From assembly GCA_021292165.1 (NCBI GenBank), contig CM037877.1, positions 213,094,716 through 213,158,715 of the forward strand: a stretch of DNA of 64,000 nucleotides, read 5' to 3'. Below, piece after piece: positions 59,279-64,000 of this stretch. The notes below the pieces were generated by a model that saw nothing but the letters and a program-made list of their open reading frames with translations, searched no databases and was not told the DNA's origin. This DNA is from Shinisaurus crocodilurus. Its lineage: Eukaryota; Chordata; Lepidosauria; Squamata; Shinisauridae. Numbering within the stretch: the stretch's first letter is position 1; every line of letters starts with the position of its first letter. A program made the translations under genes and the position numbers.

Positions 59279-60041
59279 AATTCTGGGTGGCTTGTTAACC
59301 ACTGCTCCTACTGTTGGGCAGGCCCTCCCTGCCCCCCTCAGGGAAATGGAGTGGAAAGACCCCTAACTCTGGGGGCTAAGGGGTGCAGGGGCCATGCCTA
59401 TATGAGTGCCAGCAGTTGTGGTTTCACTCAGAAAGGGCGGACCAAATGTGTCATCTCTGACTGCTGTGCAAATTTCCTTGAAGGCTTCACTGTATCAAAC
59501 TGGTGGCTTTTCCAACCCATGCTAAGTTGGGTCCGTTTGCTGATAATGGAAAATGACCAATACAATCTGCAGCAGATTGAGGCTCTTTCTCATACTCCCA
59601 GGAGGATGAAGTGAGGCATAGAGCAGCTGCACTTGGCCAAGAAGATTGATCTATACAGACAGCTGCAACACAGATGACCGGTGTTACAATTTCATTCAAG
59701 ACTCCACTGCTATAACACATTATACTTTTATTATACTTTTAGTGTTATAGTTTGGGTTTTTTGTACAAGTTAAGGCTTACTGAGACATTTGGTTATAACA
59801 CATGTCATTGTTACAATTGTCTTTTATATATTACTGTTGTATTGTATTGCATTGTCATTTTTTACCTGCAATAATACCCACCTTCCATATTCAAATGGGT
59901 CCATTTGACATCTGTAATGGGTCCATTTGACGTTATCTGTAATATGTTGTACTTTGGGGATTGTCTCCTTTGTGTTGGTTGGCACTTTGTTTTAAAAATC
60001 AGGATGGCATGTGGTAATACTGGTTCTAATTTTTCTTTTAG

Positions 60042-60138
60042 GAATGCAATGCCAATCTCCAAAAATAGAGAATAGCAGCATAGTATCCACAGGTGACCAC
60101 CAGCTTCTTGCTGAAATATCCTTCGCCTGTGAACAGGG
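60042..60138 (+). CDS. CCP exon A4' (repeat IV), partner outside window
   Basis: First half of a split domain: QCQSPKIENSSIVSTGDHQL, LAEISFACEQG. Acceptor TTTTTCTTTTAG, donor GTGAGT, 97 bases. It is the most diverged A' copy, and Asn-Ser-Ser gives it a potential glycosylation site the others lack. No A'' exon is found in the remaining 3.86 kb. The following intron is filled with L1, hAT and CR1 fragments, so the partner probably lies beyond 64000. Loss of the partner is the alternative. Confidence 0.85.
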
Positions 60139-60675
60139 GTGAGTTATATGCCACTTGTCTTAACGGCGTTGCTTTGAAAAAATCCTGGGAGGGGTTTGAT
60201 AGACATCCATTCTTAACATATCAAGAGTTAATGTTAAAAAATCTGAGCCATTAACTATTAATTTATTATAATTATTTATATCCCACCTTTTTAAGGATAA
60301 AATTCTTTCAAGGCAACTTACAAGTAAAATCTGACTACATTAATAAAATTACAATAAGACATTACCAAAACATAACTCATCAGAAGCCTTCCTACAGAGC
60401 AATTGGTGTCAGTTGGTTCTTTGTGGTGGGCAGGAGGGGCCGTCCAGGAAGACTGGCTCTAATGTCATCCCTGCCTGCCTGCCTTGCTCCCTTCACAAAT
60501 TACCATGTTGCGTTTGTAATGTATGTAATGTATGCACTGAGCTGAATATCTAGTGCACAGTCCCTTTAAGCAAAACAGGTATGACCCACGAGGCCAGCCC
60601 CTTGGAGAGCTGACTTTTGGAAGTGGCTGGCTAGAATATCAAGGAGTGTGCAGCAGGCTGGGAGGCCTCACTTTT

Positions 60676-62700
60676 CTATGAAATATTTAATCTTACTAAT
60701 TTCCATATAAAAATTGATCTGTCAAATCTACTGATAAATAACAAGTCATCTACATATAAAGTGGCTTTATATTCATCCTCAAAAGCTTTCAACTTATAGG
60801 ACTCTTTTTTAATCTTTACACTTCCAATTATTTCATCTTGCCTTATATCTCTATTCAGTATTTCAAGAACCAGAAAAAGCAGAAAAGGTGACAATGGACA
60901 ACCTTGTCTTGTTCCTCTTTGTATTTCACATGGTTTTGTCAAGTCTCCATTGATAATTATTTGAGCTGTTTGTGAAGTATAAATTGATTTTATCCATTTT
61001 ATAAAATTTACTCCAAAATCCATGACCTCCAAAACTTTTAATTAGAAAGACCAGTTCAAATTTTCAAATGCCTTCTCTGCATCTAAAAAAATCAGCTGCT
61101 TTTCATTATGTTTTTGCAAATACTCCAAGATATCTAAAACAGTTCTAACATTGTCTCTCAACTATCTTTTGGGTAAAAATCCACTTTAATCTTCATGAAT
61201 GAATTCCTGAAGAATTATTTTAAGTTTTTCAGCCAATATCATTGTAAACAACTTACAGTCATTATTTAATAATGATATTGGTCTGCAGTTTCTTGTCAAA
61301 GTCAAATCTTGTCCATCTTTAGGTATTAATGTTATATTTGCCTCTTTCCATGTCTCTGGCATGTTTCCTCCATGTAAAATAGAGTTCATCGTATTTTGTA
61401 AAGGTTGTAAAATTTCATTCTCAAAACTGTTATAATATATACCAGGGAGTCCATCTGGTCCAGGAGCCTTTACTGGTTTAATCTTTTTTATAGCTTCCTC
61501 CAATTCTTTAATTGTTATAGGATAATTCATAGTTTGTCTCTGTTCTTCTGTGATCTTAGGTAACTATTGTTTTTCAATATATTCATCTATTCTTTCAGAT
61601 AGGACATCATGTCCTTTATATAAATTTGAGTAATACTGATAAAATACTTTTTATATTGCCATATTATCTGTTAATATAGTATTCCCCTCCTGTATTTTTA
61701 GTATCATTTTCTTTTCTCTTTCTTTATGCAATTTGTAAGCCAACCATCTCCCTGATTTATTTGCAAATTCAAAATTCCTTTGTTTTGCATAATTCAATTT
61801 AGTTTCCATTTCTCTTATTGTTAACATAGATAGCTGTTGCTGTAAAATTTTAATTTGTTGAAGAATATTTGCTTTTCCTGGAGAATTCTTTACTTCTTTT
61901 CTTTTTATCTCCTCCAAAATATTTTGTATTTTCTCTTGCCTCTTTTTCTTTAGCTGAGTATTATGCTGTATAAAATAACCCTTAATAAAAGCTTTGCTAG
62001 CATCCAGGGCCGGCGCTACCGCTAGGCCAACTAGGTTGTTGCCTAGGGCGCGTAGCGGAAGAGGGCGCAGAACGCTGCGCTCCTCTTCGCTGCCGGCGCG
62101 CTCCTGCCTTGCCCGCCCGCCCGCCTCACCGAGAAAGCCAGGTCAGTGCGGGGGATTGCGCCCGGAGTAGTGGTGGGGCCAAGCCTGGGCGCCTCCCCCC
62201 CACCTTGCCTCGCCTCCGCGCCGCCTTCCCCCACCTCGCCTCGCCTCGCTTCTGCACCGCCTCCCCCCCGCGCCGCCTCCCCCCCACCTCGCCTCGCCTC
62301 CGCGCTGCCTCCCCCCCGACACCTACCTTCTCCGCGCTGTTTCCGGAGCCCCACCCGTGCTCTGTTTTGGCGGGAGGAACCAGGGCAACAGGGCTTAAAC
62401 AGCCCTGTTGCTCTGGTTTCCCCCGGCCAAAAACAGAGCGCAGGGGTCCCTTTTCGGAGGAGGCGTGGGAAGGTAGGTGGGGGGCGGCAGCGGCAGCGTG
62501 CGGGGGGGTCCGGTGGCGGTGGCGGGAGGTTGCAGAGCAGGGCTGCTTTCCGGAGGGCCCCCCCCACGGCACGAGAGGAGGGGCGCTAAATATAATTTAG
62601 CCTAGGGCGCCAAACTGCCCTGCACCGGTCCTGATAGCATCCCAGACCATTCTCAAATCTGCACCCTTATTTAAATTATGTACAGATGAACAAATATCCT
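60676..62700 (-). mobile_element. L1 LINE fragment, different subfamily, interrupted
   Basis: ORF2 pieces on the minus strand: ADLRMVWDA (near 62645), KEREKKMILKIQEGNTI (near 61700), IKPVKAPGPDGLPG (61450) and the reverse transcriptase palm GTRQGCPLSPFLLFLVLEIL with YVDD in place of FADD (61032-60676). Stops and frameshifts separate them, and the 3' part after the palm is missing. The hAT element at 62005-62634 splits it. Confidence 0.8.
62005..62634. mobile_element. hAT foldback element, CAGGRCCGG family, long copy
   Basis: CAGGGCCGGCGCTACC at the left and TGCACCGGTCCTG at the right are the inverted ends. TAGCATC is duplicated at the edges (61998-62004 and 62635-62641). The core is a CpG-rich foldback: CCAGGGCAACAGGGCT and AGCCCTGTTGCTCTGG face each other around 62395. 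The long frames on both strands here follow from base composition and are not genes. Confidence 0.88.
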
Positions 62701-62734
62701 CTCATTCCAAGGAAGTGCCTCTAGGGGGCAGGAG

Positions 62735-63420
62735 AATTGTGGTAGTGTCTAATGATCAAATCTCCCACATGATCAGCTGGATTTGTGATGGGCGTATAGA
62801 CTGCATGGTAAATGGCTTGCCTGATGAGAAGGTTGCGGATATAACATGATATCTAGATAGCTTTACAGAGAGTGCTAGAGTGGAATCAGTGCTCGTGGCA
62901 TGGTCCATGTTATTACCAGTGACATGGGAAAATGTAATCATAAGGTCCTGGAAGCTAAATTTAGGTTACTAAGTAGGAGGTTGAAATCCAGGACCACCAA
63001 GGTGGCTTTCTCTGAAATGCTGCCTGTTCCACACACAGGGCAGCTAGACAGACGAAGCTGAGGAGCCTCAATGCATGGATGAGATGGTGGTGGAGGGAAG
63101 AGAGGTTCAGATTTGTTAGGCACTGGAGAACATTTTGGTACAAGCCATGCCTTTACCAGAGGGATGGGCTTCACTTGAACCAGACTGCTGGAGCTTAACA
63201 TACAAAAGGTGGCAGAGCAGCTTTTAAACTGAACCCTGGAGGGAAATTGAGAGGAGCTGGGAAATATCTGGTTCAGGTTGAATCATCGCTAGTGGATGAA
63301 GGTGAAAATGTTTCTGATTGCCCAAAAGAGGGGAGGAAATGGGTCATGAGCATACAGTGAAACATGATAACCAGTCATAGAGGCCTAAGGGCCATAGCAG
63401 AAGATGTACAAGCTAGAGCA
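62735..63420 (+). mobile_element. CR1-type ORF1 (SGNH esterase) relic
   Basis: Read from about 62899 the frame gives VVHVITSDMG, KVLEAKFRLLSRRLKSRTTK, VAFSEMLPVP, and further on LPEGWASLEPD. This resembles the esterase domain of CR1 ORF1, where a His-x-Gly-Thr-Asn-Asp block and a Gly-x-His block are catalytic. Both blocks are mutated here and stops follow. It is the only ORF1-like CR1 sequence in the window and is on the plus strand, so it is not the missing part of either minus-strand CR1. Confidence 0.6.
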
Positions 63421-64000
63421 AGGGTGGTGCTAGGTATGGGAAAGATCCGGGCTTAGGCCCATAAGGCAAAAAATTGCACAAATTTACATACACTAATTTA
63501 CATATGCAGATGTGTGTGCATAATTAGAAATAATTACTATCATTTAAATTTTATGTAAGACAAGTTAACCTCTTACTTGCTTCCAGGACAGAACTGTGCA
63601 ATGTCCAAATTGTGTTTGCTTAAAACTTAACCTCAATGCGCACACACTTTCCTTGGTCTTTCAGGCCCAAATCCAGATGGGGAGGATGTAGTGCCTGGGA
63701 CCACCAAAGAACTGTGTGGCACCTTAAAATTTACTGATTAATTGCAAACTGAACATGGCACACTGGCAAGGGAGAGTGTGGGAATGCTTTGTAGACTATT
63801 ATAACCCATGCTCTTAGGCCTCAAACTTACATAATTACTAAGGTGTAACCCCTATTAAACATAGTGGGATTTACTTCTGAGTAAATCCTCACTCTTTCTC
63901 CCCACCCCCCATCACCAACAAGCACAACAGTACTGGACAGAGACCTCAGGACTGGAGCACATTGCTTTGCAGCTCCTGGACCAGGTGAGGCAGAGACAGC
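63421..64000. other. Intron-like end of window, nothing identified
   Basis: No CCP half exon, splice pair or repeat body is recognised. The text CATAGTGGGATTTACTTCTG near 63860 is a common squamate repeat word. Confidence 0.4.

Larger units (their letters stand above)
19388..60138 (+). other. CCP (sushi/SCR) gene array: complement regulator-like locus
   Basis: Fifteen confident CCP exons lie on one strand. Every outer junction is class 1 (one base of a codon on the donor side), and the internal junction of each A domain is class 2 inside a Gly codon. Concatenated in order, the exons read through without a stop. The domain types cycle as D-A-B-C, resembling domains 1-4 of CD46, C4BP alpha chain and the CR1 repeat, where the second domain is also split over two exons. 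These families bind C3b/C4b and limit complement activation. That role is inferred here from family and domain order. Signal peptide, membrane anchor or C-terminal exon are not in the window, and a division into several genes cannot be excluded. Confidence 0.85.

Noticed and set aside
62043..62600. Overlapping frames of 147-174 codons on both strands
   Set aside because: They lie in the CpG-rich foldback core of an hAT element and are rich in Pro, Ala, Arg and Gly in every frame, as expected from composition.
1..64000. CRISPR arrays, operons or phage-like systems
   Set aside because: Repeats are dispersed transposons, genes are intron-split, and no regularly spaced short repeats occur.

Overview
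The window looks like nuclear DNA of a squamate reptile, most likely a lizard. The inference rests on its repeats: CR1, L2 and L1 LINEs side by side, a SINE built from a 5S rRNA-like head plus a tRNA-like body (the 5S-Sauria/Sauria type), and many hAT and Tigger-like DNA elements. No bacterial-type gene or ribosome binding site is present. Genes are split into short exons with GT..AG junctions.

The only host gene content I can support is a plus-strand run of complement control protein (CCP, sushi, SCR) exons from 19388 to 60138. Fifteen confident exons are present, all with class 1 outer junctions, and they join in one open frame. Four exon types recur in fixed order: A (one domain split over two exons inside a Gly codon), B, C and D. 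By type, D-A-B-C corresponds to domains 1-4 of CD46, C4BP alpha chain or the start of a CR1 long homologous repeat, including the split second domain. The locus is therefore a tandem array of a four-domain complement-regulator module: repeat I (A1 B1 C1, its D lost), repeat II (D1 A2 B2 C2), repeat III (D2 A3 B3, its C lost), repeat IV (D3 and the first half of A4, then the window ends). No signal peptide, membrane segment or last exon is visible, so I cannot say whether this is one secreted or membrane protein or several genes.

The array shows birth and death of exons: a lost D exon before repeat I, a fossil half-exon of type A beside the live A1'', an A-type intron end fused in front of D1, and a missing C exon in repeat III whose flanking exons still splice in frame. 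One possible extra 54-base exon lies after C1.

Region by region: 1-17400 is gene-free DNA with a CR1 element carrying a long intact ORF2 and a 2.8-kb AATCGG-rich element. 17407-19387 is intron of the decayed first repeat. 19388-30366 holds repeat I and D1. 30903-44414 holds A2-B2-C2-D2 with a 6-kb L1 in the intron between A2'' and B2. 44415-57386 holds A3-B3-D3 with a broken CR1 and several recent insertions. 57387-64000 holds A4' and an intron loaded with L1, hAT and CR1 fragments. Because the repeats are paralogous, many insertions in one repeat have a readable empty site in another, which dates them after the duplication.
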